A DNA stretch of 64,000 nucleotides. Origin: Conexibacter sp. SYSU D00693. GTDB taxonomy: Bacteria > Actinomycetota > Thermoleophilia > Solirubrobacterales > Solirubrobacteraceae. A program made the position numbers and the translations under genes. The notes under the pieces are model-generated. The model was not told where the DNA came from and ran no database searches. It worked only from the letters and a program-made list of their open reading frames with translations. The DNA lies in contig NZ_CP070950.1 in assembly GCF_017084525.1 (NCBI RefSeq), forward strand, positions 2,852,001-2,916,000, written 5' to 3'. Positions 40,401-48,681 of the stretch are shown piece by piece. The first letter of the stretch is position 1; every line of letters starts with the position of its first letter.

Positions 40401-43203
40401 TGCCCGGCCGCGCGCCGTCGGTGATGACCTCCGCGCGCACGCTGGCCTCGTCGCTGCCGTCGGACTCCCAGGGCACGGGCGGGGCGCTCGACGCGAGGTT
40501 CGGGTAGAGGCTGATGTCCGTCGGGACCTGCAGCTCGAAGGCCGGCTCGGTCGAGCCCGGCTTGGTCACCGGCAGCTGCTGGCCGTCGCGGACCGCCCGC
40601 GTGTAGTAGAGCCGCGGCGTCCAGCCCAGGGCGCTGACGTCGATGTCCGTGTCGCTCTCGAGCCGCACGGTGATCAGGTCGGCCGCCGTGTCGGTCGGCG
40701 CCTGGACGTCGAAGGAGGTGGAGACGTCCAGGCCCTCGGGGTAGGTCTGCTGGTCGTCGACGAGGTGGTCGATGATCGGCTGGCCGTTGCGCTCGACGAT
40801 GATCCGGACGTCGTCGGAGGTCGGGCGCAGCTTGAAGAGCTTGGCGTCGAGCCGGACGGTGCCCTCCAGGGGCATGACGATCGAGCGTGTCGGGCGGCCG
40901 GCGAGCGTGAAGTCCTGGGAGGCCTGGAAGGTCCGCTGGCTGCGCCCGTTGACGTCGGCGGGCGGCGTGTCGTCGCCGAGGTCGAAGTCGGTGTAGGTGA
41001 CCTTCGGGTCCCAGCGGACCTGGTCGAGCACGCCGTCGTCGACGGACTGCAGGCGGAAGTAGACGGCGTCGCCGCGCTCGACGTGGACGCTGGAGACCTC
41101 CGTGGGCGTGGCGGTCTGGCCCGGGGTCTCCAGGCGCCCGACCCACCGCTGCTCGTCGCGGACCTGGACGGTCGCGCGCACGCCGTCGCCGTCGTAGGGG
41201 CGGCGGGGCTTGCGCGTGTCGGGCTCGGGGTCGAGCGTGATCGGCGCGTCGACGTCGATCGTGCCGTCGAACGGCGCGACCCACCGGCGCACGGTGTCCT
41301 GCAGCGGCGAGGCCTCGCGCTGGTCGTCCTGCACCTGCTTGATCCCGGGCAGGAACGGCAGCGACTCGTCGCCGGTGCCGATGGGCACCTCGGTCCTGCC
41401 CGAGTCGCGCGAGAACGTCGGCGTGTCGCCGTCGAGGTGGTTGAAGAGCACGCGGCCGCCGCTGACGAAGTCGGGCAGGCCGTCCTGGTTGACATCGGTG
41501 AAGTACTGCTCGCCGACGTTGACGTCGGCGCCGACGCTGAACTGCACGCTCGCGCCGAGGTACGCCTCGACCGCCCCGCCCACGTTGACGTCGAAGTCCG
41601 TGGAGAGGTCGCTGAGGTCGACGGCGGTGCGCTTGTCCTCGCTGAAGCGGGGCTCGCCGGTCGGGCCGGACTCGTTGAGGCGGAACTTGATGTCCCCGCC
41701 GTCGCGGAAGACCTTGTCGGGCAGGCCGTCGCCGTTGATGTCCAGCAGCTCGGCCACGGACTCGGTCGCCGAGCCCGAGACGCTCACCGAGCCGCCGGCC
41801 GACGTGCCCTTCGTGGGGTTGAGCGGGTTGAAGCCCAGGTAGGCGTGCGCGTCGCCGCCCGTCGAGACCGACGAGCCCAGCGCGCTGGCCCCGAACGGCG
41901 AGAGGAGCTCCTGGCTGAGGCCGTCGGAGTGCGCCTCCCAGTCCTCGCTGCCGTCGAAGCCGTCGTAGTCGCCGTCGTCGTCGCGGACGTCGTCGAAGTA
42001 CTCCATCGTGTTGCCCGCGAAGACGCTGCCGTCGGCGTCGACCTGGTCCACGCGGTCCAGCAGGGCCTTGCCGAACGCGCCCGTCCGGTAGTGCAGGTCG
42101 TAGCTGCGGACGGTCTGGGAGTGCTGGCGCGGCGTGGTGTCGTCCGTCGGCCCGGTCTTGACGACGATGCGGCGCAGGAGGTCGGAGGTGACCTCGAAGA
42201 ACCCGCCGCCACCGTCGACGAGCACGTCCTTGCGCGGCTCGGGCGCCGGGCTGACGTCCTCGTCGCGCAGGAGCTCGACCTTGTAGGCCGGGTCGTCGGG
42301 CAGCCCGCCGCTGTTGGCGGGCAGCATCCCGGTGTAGAGGATCTCGGAGAGGTAGAGCTGGCGGCCGAGGGCGCGCTTGTCGGCGCCGACGCGCTTGCCG
42401 GCCACGCGGTCGTAGCGGTAGCGCACGACGTTCGTGTAGACGTCGCGCTGCGCGCTCAGCGCCCAGCGGAAGATGTTGCCGTCGTCGTCGCGCAGGACGG
42501 CGTCCTCGTCCAGGCCCGACGTCTCGCCGGCCGGGCGCTCGCCGTCGGGGCCACCGAGGTCGGGCTTGCCGCCGTACCAGCGCACGCCGCCGGACTTGTC
42601 GTGGACCTCCCACCAGTAGTCCTTCGGGCTGTCGCCGTGGCGGATGACGAGCTCGTGCTCGGTCTCGACGCGGCGGGTGAAGTCGGCGCGCCCGTCGACG
42701 CGGTCGCGGAAGCTCGAGCGCACGGCGGTCGGCGCGAGCTCGGCGCCGTCGAGCGTGTAGGTCTCGGACTCCTTGTCGGGCAGGTAGCGCGGGACGCCCC
42801 AGCGCTTGTCGACCTCGATCGCGCCGACGGACAGGTCCCAGCCGGTGCCGACCCAGCTCGAGCCGGCGGTGGAGCTGTAGGTCAGCGTCAGCTCGGGCTC
42901 GACGCCCGCGCGGCCGGAGGGCAGCCACAGCGGCAGCTCGAGCGCGGCGGCGCCGGCGTTGCCGCGGTCGGGCACGCGGACCATGCCGATCTGCTCGGCC
43001 GGGTCGGCGTGGCGCAGGCCCTCGACCGGGTCCTCGCCGAGGCCGGCGGGGAGCACCAGCGGCTCGGGCTGGATGAGCGACTGCTCGGCCCCGAGCAGCT
43101 CGGCGCCGTCCTTGGCGACGGCCGGCGTCGCGCCCAGCCCGGCGGCGACCGCCGCGACGATCGCCGCGGTCGTCCGGGTCGTGCTGCCCCTGCTCCAGCC
43201 CAT
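34438..43203 (-). CDS. Giant secreted SpvB/FG-GAP/RHS-repeat protein
   Basis: A 2,921-aa secreted protein. Signal peptide TAAIVAAVAAGLGATPAVA; SpvB/TcdB-type domain near 80-155 (LELPLWLPSGRAGVEPELTL, SSWVGTGWDLSVGAIEVDKR). FG-GAP/integrin-like Ca-binding repeats with DxNxDGxxD occur at about 485 (DINGDGLPDKV), 565 (DVNQDGLPDFV), 1185 (DMNGDGFPDIV), 1340 (DVNGDGLPDKV), 1415 (DLDGDGVLDRL) and 1520 (DVNGDGYPDSV). YD/RHS repeats follow from about 1880 to 2680 (TTYTYDDVGRLASM and many others), then an RHS-core-like ending AEDNPVRLVDPSGRQ. The last 230 residues are Ala/Gly/Pro/Gln-rich with a short ordered part. The ATG at 43203 was chosen for its signal peptide. No immunity gene follows. Confidence 0.88.
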   Translation of the reverse strand: MGWSRGSTTRTTAAIVAAVAAGLGATPAVAKDGAELLGAEQSLIQPEPLVLPAGLGEDPVEGLRHADPAEQIGMVRVPDRGNAGAAALELPLWLPSGRAGVEPELTLTYSSTAGSSWVGTGWDLSVGAIEVDKRWGVPRYLPDKESETYTLDGAELAPTAVRSSFRDRVDGRADFTRRVETEHELVIRHGDSPKDYWWEVHDKSGGVRWYGGKPDLGGPDGERPAGETSGLDEDAVLRDDDGNIFRWALSAQRDVYTNVVRYRYDRVAGKRVGADKRALGRQLYLSEILYTGMLPANSGGLPDDPAYKVELLRDEDVSPAPEPRKDVLVDGGGGFFEVTSDLLRRIVVKTGPTDDTTPRQHSQTVRSYDLHYRTGAFGKALLDRVDQVDADGSVFAGNTMEYFDDVRDDDGDYDGFDGSEDWEAHSDGLSQELLSPFGASALGSSVSTGGDAHAYLGFNPLNPTKGTSAGGSVSVSGSATESVAELLDINGDGLPDKVFRDGGDIKFRLNESGPTGEPRFSEDKRTAVDLSDLSTDFDVNVGGAVEAYLGASVQFSVGADVNVGEQYFTDVNQDGLPDFVSGGRVLFNHLDGDTPTFSRDSGRTEVPIGTGDESLPFLPGIKQVQDDQREASPLQDTVRRWVAPFDGTIDVDAPITLDPEPDTRKPRRPYDGDGVRATVQVRDEQRWVGRLETPGQTATPTEVSSVHVERGDAVYFRLQSVDDGVLDQVRWDPKVTYTDFDLGDDTPPADVNGRSQRTFQASQDFTLAGRPTRSIVMPLEGTVRLDAKLFKLRPTSDDVRIIVERNGQPIIDHLVDDQQTYPEGLDVSTSFDVQAPTDTAADLITVRLESDTDIDVSALGWTPRLYYTRAVRDGQQLPVTKPGSTEPAFELQVPTDISLYPNLASSAPPVPWESDGSDEASVRAEVITDGARPGTKVLLSAKARGKLLGKRWMTIESSDTHTITVGTLEFDKDDFEDVFLELTFPDPMAERVVKSTQVTYGPFPIPGFDPLPHSRRFAGVQGYFPLPYRGWGYAGYDSVDDPATAPINEQAFEFRRTDFPERAPTDFERADESYINPVRGRAFPFTPYLLPLLDQDGRQTGLAPVWRGAKDNIVGGAGFMRASRKGVDDPEAVQQPGADQTGEGVRAVRRVGLAAPGFALTAGVAGATVSIGAGPSFSLLDYLDMNGDGFPDIVSPDYVKYTGPRGAYSDEPEGSGVDPVGQDVSYTANAGFSGSPVGHKANAKGESNTAQGAASSSAGGSSPKIGAGRPGGTGAAGGGPAAGDADKAEWGYNIGGSLGIETSVTNGPPNAAWGGGLDDMPGDLPKFEEDLADVNGDGLPDKVIVDGDGVSVKLNKGYDFAGAIPWADGGFEIGQSFSGSLGASVGFQYNNKEFSGGLAYNEGVTIQGTSWVDLDGDGVLDRLRRDGEDVKVAFGSGAGLLDEIDYGDWLEGSVGVSGVEVGTGEQIAQSHSRGLGGGFDFTYGIGPLCLPSPLCYIIVNPGVHVNREVSNANVQVTDVNGDGYPDSVRSDSDSELEVRLNRRGRTNLLKSVTNTLGGQVRLGYRREGNQVDQPLSQWALASVEVDDGRPGDGKDVQLSTFSYEDSTYDPLEREQLDYGKVTEVERDFQGDGDVLDDPVLRKTERTYLNDNVFVGGLLSKERVTDADDKPLRESRSEWEVVDLEDGEPIDFTGRTGVDLLSLAASPQRARLEERRFDASGAERKRTWNTFDYDDLGNVVKQVDVGEPDDPADDLVLEITPSSCDNDGSGCPTTTPEGRISPLWDPDRCATWVSMPARMTVRDGTGKLLRERDGAKDLCINGGYTELKERLGEGDWAVTEQGYDDWGNFAQLDRPVGADGGRQSVTYEFDDHQHAQVAKVTDGHGVTASATYDPRFGGVASRTNASGDRTTYTYDDVGRLASMTGPYEQGGGTATIGYEYRLGADTPMAFARHHDVDHPNDPIETATFVDGLGREVQTKEDATVARTGQSAQDVMVVSGARERDALGRIVRQWRPTTEPLGTAHVLNPARSSVAPTATTYDLLDRVTKLQRPDGTSTTTEYGFGGAEAFGATLSQETVTDAAGKRQRSYADARGNLRASDELPADGSTRRTRFGYDALGQLTRVDEPGGATTEHTYDLAGRRTASRGPDTGLVQHRFDAAGNEVAKVTPTLRARGQEIAMRYDAERLVAVDNPTGTPDVTYAYGDQGAPERRAGRVASVKDGAGERVFAYGPVGEVAGQRTTMRVGPGREEEHVNRTFLTTAAFDGLGRLQELTYPDGEVLRHDHDAGGLLRGMEGKLGSRTTRYLDALEYDELHHKRVQVAGNGVRTTWDYDTVQRLKRQVTTSGTTELQDLAVTYDGVGNPLRVDHDLPVVQESGAGSPGTDTYGYDGLHRLTSALEVRQQKAGNRREASIALEYDAAGNIARKAQLDGQYDGPNDRSASPVAATTYTTAFTYAPGGSHRVTRANDRTFTYDADGRLTSWVRALPQDRRAIARYADGQARSMTGPAQKTRELTYDADGRLAIVLDPNVLGGGSRAEQWFVDDRYLVQAGTTKTKSIFAGGQLLATSSTDETGALRRQWLSRDLQGNVEVVTGDGGALVQRTEWLVSGEPWITPNKPQTPVAPFGPLASFREADLGVTRLGPRWYDPRDQGFYEPDPVLDEQPEAVLDDPALLPAYSYAEDNPVRLVDPSGRQSASIQDAQAGGLGVQRDVSSSPWVAARPTWRPARPAAGAAQQTLLGARPAGAAGQQAQGGWVAGVVPAAQQAAAAGPAPGAPAGQASGQATTQQVALPDSRVRIRLLSAIDGPGVSVARLGSHLEAKPLFDIRTQGAFKVKDVLFSPTLGFEAWSLRTGARAGTDHADWSDSKVAAPPGISGTPKASAAAAGAGAVGGAAGGGAAGAGGGPQPAANLAAAAPAPAAAP

Positions 43204-43261
43204 GCCCGCGCCCCCCGCGGTCGAACGAAGTGCGACACGGTACAACGGACGGCAGGCGCGA

Positions 43262-43284
43262 CGCGCCGGCGCATGTCCGGCGCG
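43262..43284 (-). terminator. Hairpin after the nitroreductase operon
   Basis: Arms CGCGCCGG and CCGGCGCG (8 bp, perfect) around CGCATGT, 8 nt past the nitroreductase stop on the minus strand and upstream of the giant RHS gene. No T-run; the terminator role is inferred from position. An overlapping GGCGCG-A-CGCGCC repeat starts at 43255. Confidence 0.5.
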
Positions 43285-43292
43285 GGACGGCC

Positions 43293-43715
43293 TCAGGCGG
43301 GCTCGAGCACGACCACCGGGATCCGGCGGTCGGTCTTCGTCTGGTACGCGTCGTAGTCGGGCCAGACCTCGGCCATCAGGCCCCAGAGCCGCTCGCGCTC
43401 CTCGCCCTCGGCCACGCGGGGACGGACGGCGAGCTCGTCGGCGCGGACCTGGATCTTCGCCTCGGGGTCGGCCTGGAGGTTCTTGAACCAGCCGGGGTCG
43501 TCGGGTGCGCCGCCCTTCGAGGCGACGATGACGTGGTTGCCGTCGACCTCGCGGAAGATCAGCGGCGTCGTGCGCGGGTCGCCCGACTTCCGGCCCGTGG
43601 TGGTCAGCAGGAGGATCGTCGTGCCGTTGCGCCAGTGGAAGCCGCGCTCGCCGTCGGTCTCCCGGTAGGCCTGGACGTGCTCCTCGCCGAACAGCTCTTC
43701 GTCAGCAGCGCTCAT
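43293..43715 (-). CDS. Deazaflavin (F420)-dependent nitroreductase family protein
   Basis: 140-aa Ddn-like split-barrel protein. Recognised from NGTTILLLTTTGRKSGDPRT, TTPLIFREVDGNHVIVASKG, and PDDPGWFKNLQADPEAKIQV, the classic order of this family (Ddn/DUF385). It should bind F420 and reduce or protect against quinones or nitro compounds; the substrate is not known. It is the third gene of an operon after the thioesterase and alcohol dehydrogenase, each overlapping by 4 nt. Confidence 0.92.
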   Translation of the reverse strand: MSAADEELFGEEHVQAYRETDGERGFHWRNGTTILLLTTTGRKSGDPRTTPLIFREVDGNHVIVASKGGAPDDPGWFKNLQADPEAKIQVRADELAVRPRVAEGEERERLWGLMAEVWPDYDAYQTKTDRRIPVVVLEPA

Positions 43716-44860
43716 GGCCAGCGTCCTACCCCCTCAGGCAGGACGACGACCTGGCGCACCGCCTCGCCGGACGCGAGGCGGTCCAGCGCGACGTTGACCT
43801 CGTCGAGCTCGAGCGTGTGGGTGAGCAGGCGGTCGACCGCCAGCCGGCCCGCGCGGTGCAGGGCGATCATCCGCGGCACGTCGCGCGACGGGACCGCCGA
43901 GCCCATGTAGGAGCCCTTGACCGTGCGCTCCTCGGCCACGAGCGAGACGGCCGGGACGGTGAACTGCCGGTCGGGGTGCGGCAGGCCGACGGTGACCGTC
44001 GTGCCGCCGCGGCGGGTCATGGCGTAGGCGTCGGCCAGCGCCCGCTCGTTGCCCACCGTCTCGATGACGTGGTGCGCGCCGCCGTGCAGCAGGGCGCGGA
44101 CCTGCTCCACGGCCTCCGGCCCGGCCTGGACCGCCTCGGCGGCGCCCAGCGCGCGGGCGAGCTCGAGCTTGGCCTCCACGACGTCGACGCCGACGACCGG
44201 GTGCGCGCCGGCGGCCAGCGCGCCGAGCAGCGCCGCCAGGCCCACGCCGCCCAGGCCGACGACCGCCACGGACTCGCCGGGCGCGACGTGCGCGGTGTTG
44301 ACGACCGCGCCGGCGCCCGTCGTGATGGCGCAGCCGAACAGCGCCGCGACCTCGAAGGGCAGGTCGTCGTCGACCTTGACGCACGAGCGCTCGGAGACGA
44401 CGGCGGCCTCGGCCAGGGCGCTCACCCCGAGGTGGTGGTTGATCGGCGCGCCGTGGAGGTCGCGCAGCCGGCGCTCGCCACCGAGCAGCGTCCCCGCCGT
44501 GTTCGCCGTCGCGCCCGGCTCGCACAGGGCGGGTCGCCCGCCGGCGCACGGCCCGCAGTGGCCGCAGCTCGGCACGAAGGCGAAGACGACGTGGTCGCCC
44601 GCGGCCAGCCCCGTCACGCCGTCGCCGACCTGCTCGACGACGCCGGCCGCCTCGTGGCCGAGGAGCATCGGCATCACCCGCGGCCGCGAGCCGTCGACCA
44701 CCGAGAGGTCGGAGTGGCAGAGGCCCGCCGCGCGGATGCGGACGAGCACCTCGCCGCGGCCGGGCCCGTCGAGCTCGACCTCCTCGACGGCCAGCGGCCG
44801 GGACCGGGCGTAGGGCGCCGGCAGCCCCATCTCGCGCAGGACGGCGCCGCGCACCTTCAT
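43712..44860 (-). CDS. Zinc-dependent alcohol dehydrogenase
   Basis: 382-aa medium-chain dehydrogenase. Catalytic zinc ligands appear in [14 protein letters not shown] and [17 protein letters not shown]; the structural zinc has four cysteines in [23 protein letters not shown] binding is at [20 protein letters not shown] followed by Asp in VGVDVVEAK. The long form with a [14 protein letters not shown] segment resembles class III/mycothiol-type or aryl alcohol dehydrogenases. Overlaps both neighbours by 4 nt (ATGA), so it is co-translated with the thioesterase and nitroreductase. Confidence 0.92.
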   Translation of the reverse strand: MKVRGAVLREMGLPAPYARSRPLAVEEVELDGPGRGEVLVRIRAAGLCHSDLSVVDGSRPRVMPMLLGHEAAGVVEQVGDGVTGLAAGDHVVFAFVPSCGHCGPCAGGRPALCEPGATANTAGTLLGGERRLRDLHGAPINHHLGVSALAEAAVVSERSCVKVDDDLPFEVAALFGCAITTGAGAVVNTAHVAPGESVAVVGLGGVGLAALLGALAAGAHPVVGVDVVEAKLELARALGAAEAVQAGPEAVEQVRALLHGGAHHVIETVGNERALADAYAMTRRGGTTVTVGLPHPDRQFTVPAVSLVAEERTVKGSYMGSAVPSRDVPRMIALHRAGRLAVDRLLTHTLELDEVNVALDRLASGEAVRQVVVLPEGVGRWP

Positions 44861-45303
44861 GCCAGGCGCTCCAGCGCCGCGCGGACGCCCGCGGGGATCC
44901 CGGCGGGCCGGCGGTCCTCGCGGCCGACGAAGACGTGGACGAACCACCCGGCGGCCGCCGCGTCGTCGGCGCCCTCGGCGAAGAGGCCCAGCTCGTAGCG
45001 GACGCTCGAGCGGCCCAGGTGGCCGACCCGCAGGCCGGCGTCGATCGCCTGCGGGAACTCGAGCGCCGCGAGGAAGCGGCAGTGCGACTCGGCGCACAGC
45101 CCGATGACGTCGCCGCGGTGGATGTCGAGCCCGCCCTCCCGGATGAGGTACGCGTTGATGACGGTGTCGAAGAACGAGTAGTACTCGACGTTGTTGACGT
45201 GGCCGTAGACGTCGTTGTCCTTCCAGCGCGTCGTGATCGGCTCGACGTGCGGGAAGTCCTCGCGACGCGGCGGCGCGGCCGGGGCGTCCTGGGCGGCGGT
45301 CAC
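44857..45303 (-). CDS. Acyl-CoA thioesterase (4-hydroxybenzoyl-CoA thioesterase family)
   Basis: 148-aa hotdog-fold protein. The active-site helix region [20 protein letters not shown] carries the conserved Asp ([10 protein letters not shown]) of the YbgC/4HBT class. [20 protein letters not shown] and [11 protein letters not shown] follow in the usual order. The start is a GTG at 45303. First gene of the thioesterase/ADH/nitroreductase operon, divergent from the cyclase gene 25 nt away. Confidence 0.88.
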   Translation of the reverse strand: MTAAQDAPAAPPRREDFPHVEPITTRWKDNDVYGHVNNVEYYSFFDTVINAYLIREGGLDIHRGDVIGLCAESHCRFLAALEFPQAIDAGLRVGHLGRSSVRYELGLFAEGADDAAAAGWFVHVFVGREDRRPAGIPAGVRAALERLA

Positions 45304-45328
45304 GTGCGCATCCTGGCAGCATGGAGGC

Positions 45329-46186
45329 GTGGCCGACCCGAGAGGCGACCGCGGCGACGAGGACGACCGGGACGGCGACGCGCAGCGCCGCGCGGCGGCC
45401 TCCCGCGCCGCCCGGGCGCTCGAGGCCGCGCGCCGCGCCGCGGGCAGGGCCGACGCTCACCCGTTCTCCGTGCGCGTCGTCGAGGGCCTGCGCCGGCGCC
45501 TGCCCGGCGACGAGCGCTTCGGCGACCCGCTCTCGACCGCCGGCCGCGCGCCCGCGGAGGTCGTCGCGCGCGAGGTCCAGGCCTTCGAGCCCGGCCGGCC
45601 CAGCGCCGTCCACGGCCTCGGCCTCGGCGCGCTGCAGGTCTGGCAGGCGCTCGCGGAGGCGTCGGGCCGCGGGCGCGGGGACCGGCCGATCGCGCTGCTG
45701 CTGACCGACCTCGTGCGCTTCTCGTCCTTCGCCCTGGAGGCGGGCGACACCGCGACGCTCTCGCTCCTGCGCGACGCCGGCGGCGCGCTCGAGGGCGCGG
45801 TGAAGACCCACCGGGGGACGATCGTCAAGCGCCTGGGCGACGGGCTCATGGCGAGCTTCGCCCACCCACAGCAGGCGGTGGAGGCGGCCCTGGACGGGCT
45901 CGACGCCATCGCCGCCCTGGAGGTCGACGGCTACGACCCGCAGATGCGCGCGGGCGTCCACTGGGGCCGGCCCCGGCGGCTGGGCGGTGACCTCTTCGGC
46001 GTCGACGTGAACGTCGCGGCGCGCATCGGCGAGGCGGCGGGGGCGCAGGAGCTGCTGGTCAGCGAGGCCGCGCTGGCGCTCGTCGACGTGGACGCGCTCG
46101 ACCTCGGCCGCTCCAAGCGCCTCAAGGCCGACGGCGCGCCGAAGGACCTGCGCGTGCGGCGGGTGCGCCGCGCCGCGGGCCCCTGA
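45329..46186 (+). CDS. Class III adenylate/guanylate cyclase
   Basis: 285-aa soluble cyclase. An N-terminal helical region rich in Ala/Arg with an unassigned domain (to about 110) is followed by the catalytic domain: metal Asp in [19 protein letters not shown], second metal Asp in [11 protein letters not shown], and the transition-state Asn/Arg in [15 protein letters not shown]. All catalytic positions look intact, though LVRFS replaces IxGFT. The start is a GTG at 45329 with GGAGG only 1-2 nt before it, unusually close; another start cannot be excluded. It overlaps the phosphoesterase gene by one base (TGATG). Confidence 0.85.
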   Translation: MADPRGDRGDEDDRDGDAQRRAAASRAARALEAARRAAGRADAHPFSVRVVEGLRRRLPGDERFGDPLSTAGRAPAEVVAREVQAFEPGRPSAVHGLGLGALQVWQALAEASGRGRGDRPIALLLTDLVRFSSFALEAGDTATLSLLRDAGGALEGAVKTHRGTIVKRLGDGLMASFAHPQQAVEAALDGLDAIAALEVDGYDPQMRAGVHWGRPRRLGGDLFGVDVNVAARIGEAAGAQELLVSEAALALVDVDALDLGRSKRLKADGAPKDLRVRRVRRAAGP

Positions 46187-47238
46187 TGCGCACGCTCGTC
46201 GTGTCCGACCTGCACCTCGGGTCGGTCGCCCAGCGCGACGTGCTGCGCCGCCCGATCGCCCGGGCCCGGCTGCTCGAGGAGGTCGCCCGGGCCGACCGCG
46301 TCGTCCTGCTCGGCGACACCGTCGAGCTGCTGGAGGGACGCCCCCGCCAGGCGCTCGAGGCCGCGCTGCCGGTGCTGCGCGAGCTGGGCGACACGCTCGG
46401 GCCGGGCGGCGAGCTCGTCCTCGTGCCGGGCAACCACGACCACGCGCTCATCGCGCCGTGGCTGCGCCGCCGGCGGATCACCGCCAAGCAGCTCGCCCTG
46501 ACCGACCGCGTCCCGCGCAAGGCGACCCCCGCGCTCCAGCAGGTGGTCCGGGCGCTGTGCACCGGCGGCGGACGGGTGTCCGTGCGCTACCCGGGCCTGT
46601 GGCTCGACCGCTGGCGCACCGTCCTCGCCACCCACGGGCACTACCTCGACTGCCTGCTCGTGCGCGGCCTGCCGGGCCAGCCGCCCCAGCAGGGCGCGAC
46701 GCCCGAGGACTTCGAGCGCGCCCCCGGCCCGAGCGCCGAGTCGGTCCTGCGCGTGCTCGGCGGCCAGCTGCCGCCGGCGTTGCGCTTCGGCGTGGACTCC
46801 GCCGCGGGGGTCGTGCGCCGGGCGACGCTCGCGACCCTGCCGCTCGTCATGCGCCTGCCCGCGGTCGACGTCCTCAGCCCGCTGCGCGGCTCGGGCGTCC
46901 TGGGCCACCGGCTCGGCACCGCGGGCATCGCCGCGATGGGCGACGCGGTCGGGCGGCTGGGCATCGAGGCCAAGCACGTGGTCTTCGGCCACATCCACCG
47001 CGCCGGGCCCCTGCCCGGCGACGAGGACGACCTCTTCGCCGCGCCCTCGGGCCCACGGCTGTGGAACACGGGCTCGTGGGTGCTCGACCCGCTGCTGCTC
47101 GGCGGCCCGCGCCGGCCGCACCCCTACTGGCCGGGCGGCGGCATCCTCCTCGAGGACGGCCGCGTGCCGCGGCCCGTGCGCTTCCTCGACGACCTGCGCC
47201 CACGGGACCTCGCACCGACCGGGGCTGCTAGTCCGTAG
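46186..47238 (+). CDS. Metallophosphoesterase
   Basis: 350-aa calcineurin-like phosphoesterase with all five metal blocks: VVSDLHLGS, LLGDTVELLEG, PGNHDHALI, ATHGHYLD and FGHIHRAGP. The 180-residue insert between GNHD and GHIH is longer than in simple YfcE types. No signal peptide. Close to LpxH-like or UDP-diacylglucosamine-type folds but the organism need not make lipid A; substrate unknown. ATG at 46186 overlaps the cyclase stop, so the pair may act together (perhaps cyclic nucleotide synthesis and hydrolysis, an inference). Confidence 0.88.
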   Translation: MRTLVVSDLHLGSVAQRDVLRRPIARARLLEEVARADRVVLLGDTVELLEGRPRQALEAALPVLRELGDTLGPGGELVLVPGNHDHALIAPWLRRRRITAKQLALTDRVPRKATPALQQVVRALCTGGGRVSVRYPGLWLDRWRTVLATHGHYLDCLLVRGLPGQPPQQGATPEDFERAPGPSAESVLRVLGGQLPPALRFGVDSAAGVVRRATLATLPLVMRLPAVDVLSPLRGSGVLGHRLGTAGIAAMGDAVGRLGIEAKHVVFGHIHRAGPLPGDEDDLFAAPSGPRLWNTGSWVLDPLLLGGPRRPHPYWPGGGILLEDGRVPRPVRFLDDLRPRDLAPTGAASP

Positions 47239-47244
47239 GGGCCC

Positions 47245-48681
47245 GTGACGCCCCGACTGCGCCTCCTGTCCCTGGTCGCCGTCGTCCTCGTCGCCGCCGC
47301 CGGGCTCATCGCCCTGGCCGCGGGCGGCGCGGACGACGACGGACCCCGCCCGCTCGAGCCCGGCCGGGGCGCGACGGCGTCGTCCTCCGACCCGCTGGCC
47401 TACCGCTCCGAGCGGCGCGCCGACGTCGAGCAGCGCGCGGCCGCCGGGCTCGCCCACGTCCTCTACGCCAAGTCGCCGGGTGGCGCGGTGGCGACCGCGG
47501 AGCGCGTCGACCGCTGGCGGCCGCTCGTCGAGGCGGCCGCCGAGCGCCACGACGTCGACCCGGACACGCTCGAGGCGATGGTCTTCCTCGAGAGCGCGGG
47601 GCGCGAGGACGCCACCGCCTCCGACGACCTCGAGGGCGCGGCCGGCCTCACGCAGATCCTCGCCGAGACCGCCACGAACCTCCTCGACCTCCGCGTCGAC
47701 GTCGAAGCCAGCGAGCGCCTCACCCGCGGCATCCGCCGCGGTCGCAAGGTCGCCGAGCGCGTGGGCGAGCGCCGGCGCGTCGACGAGCGCTTCGACCCGG
47801 CCAAGGCGCTGGACGCCACCGGTCGCTACCTGCGCTTCGCCAAGGAGCAGCTCGGCCGCGACGACCTCGCGGTCCAGAGCTACCACATGGGCGTCGGGAA
47901 CCTGCAGCGCGCGCTGAAGGCCTATGGGGACGACGACGTCCCCTACACCCAGCTGTTCTTCGACTCGACGCCGCTGCGCCACCGGGAGGCCTACGAGGTG
48001 CTCGCGGGGCTCGGCGACGACTCGCGCACGTACCTGTTTCGGGTGATGGCGGCCCGCGAGATGATGGGCACCTGGCGCCACGAGCCGGTCGAGCTCGCGA
48101 CGCTCGCCGCCGCCCACGCGCGCAAGGCCTCGGCCGAGGAGGTCCTGCACCCGCCGGCCCTCACCCCGCCGTTCGCCTCGCCTGAGGCGCTCGACGCCGC
48201 CGCGCGCCAGGGCCAGCTGCGCGCGCTGGAGCCCGAGCTCCTGGCCGAGCACGGCCTGCGCGTCGACCCGCAGATGGGCGAGCTCTCGCGGCGGCCGTCG
48301 CGCTACCGGCGGCTGCGGCCCGAGGCGCTGGCCCTCGCGCTGTACCTCGGCCGCGGGGTGCAGGAGGTCAGCGGCACCAGCGACCCGCTGACGATCACCA
48401 GCGCGGTGCGCGACCTGCCCTACCAGGACCGGATCATCCGGTCGGGCAACCGCGAGGCCACGCGCGGCTTCTCGCTGCACACCACCGGCTGGGCGTTCGA
48501 CGTCTCGCGCAACTACGCGTCGCGCAAGCAGGCGCTGGCCTTCCAGTTCTGGCTCGACCGGCTCCAGGCCCTGGACCTCATCGCGTGGGTGCGCGAGCCA
48601 GGGGCGATCCACATCACGGTGGCGCGCGGCGCGCGCCCGCTCGTCACCTCGGTGCTGGCTACGCCCCGAGCAGCTCCTTGA
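47245..48681 (+). CDS. Lytic transglycosylase fused to an M15-peptidase-like domain
   Basis: 478-aa exported protein. N-terminal membrane anchor [23 protein letters not shown] domain from about 95: catalytic Glu in [14 protein letters not shown], then [20 protein letters not shown] and the later [17 protein letters not shown]. The C-terminal domain, from about 370, has [20 protein letters not shown] then [20 protein letters not shown], an SxHxxGxAxD zinc-type motif, and a final AIHITVA His. This combination implies a peptidoglycan hydrolase that cuts both glycan and peptide. The order of domains is uncommon. The end overlaps transketolase by 23 nt. Confidence 0.82.
   Translation: MTPRLRLLSLVAVVLVAAAGLIALAAGGADDDGPRPLEPGRGATASSSDPLAYRSERRADVEQRAAAGLAHVLYAKSPGGAVATAERVDRWRPLVEAAAERHDVDPDTLEAMVFLESAGREDATASDDLEGAAGLTQILAETATNLLDLRVDVEASERLTRGIRRGRKVAERVGERRRVDERFDPAKALDATGRYLRFAKEQLGRDDLAVQSYHMGVGNLQRALKAYGDDDVPYTQLFFDSTPLRHREAYEVLAGLGDDSRTYLFRVMAAREMMGTWRHEPVELATLAAAHARKASAEEVLHPPALTPPFASPEALDAAARQGQLRALEPELLAEHGLRVDPQMGELSRRPSRYRRLRPEALALALYLGRGVQEVSGTSDPLTITSAVRDLPYQDRIIRSGNREATRGFSLHTTGWAFDVSRNYASRKQALAFQFWLDRLQALDLIAWVREPGAIHITVARGARPLVTSVLATPRAAP

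Noticed and set aside
36533..42928. A second, 2,131-codon open frame inside the RHS gene on the same strand.
   Set aside because: Almost wholly Arg, Pro, Gly and Ala, which is typical of a shifted frame in GC-rich DNA. No recognisable motif.
33448..43356. A very long open frame (over 3,300 codons) on the plus strand antisense to the giant RHS gene.
   Set aside because: Its product is a monotonous Arg/Ala/Val/Gly-rich mixture with no domain. Extreme GC at third codon positions removes stops from the complementary frame, while the minus-strand frame has a signal peptide and repeated motifs.
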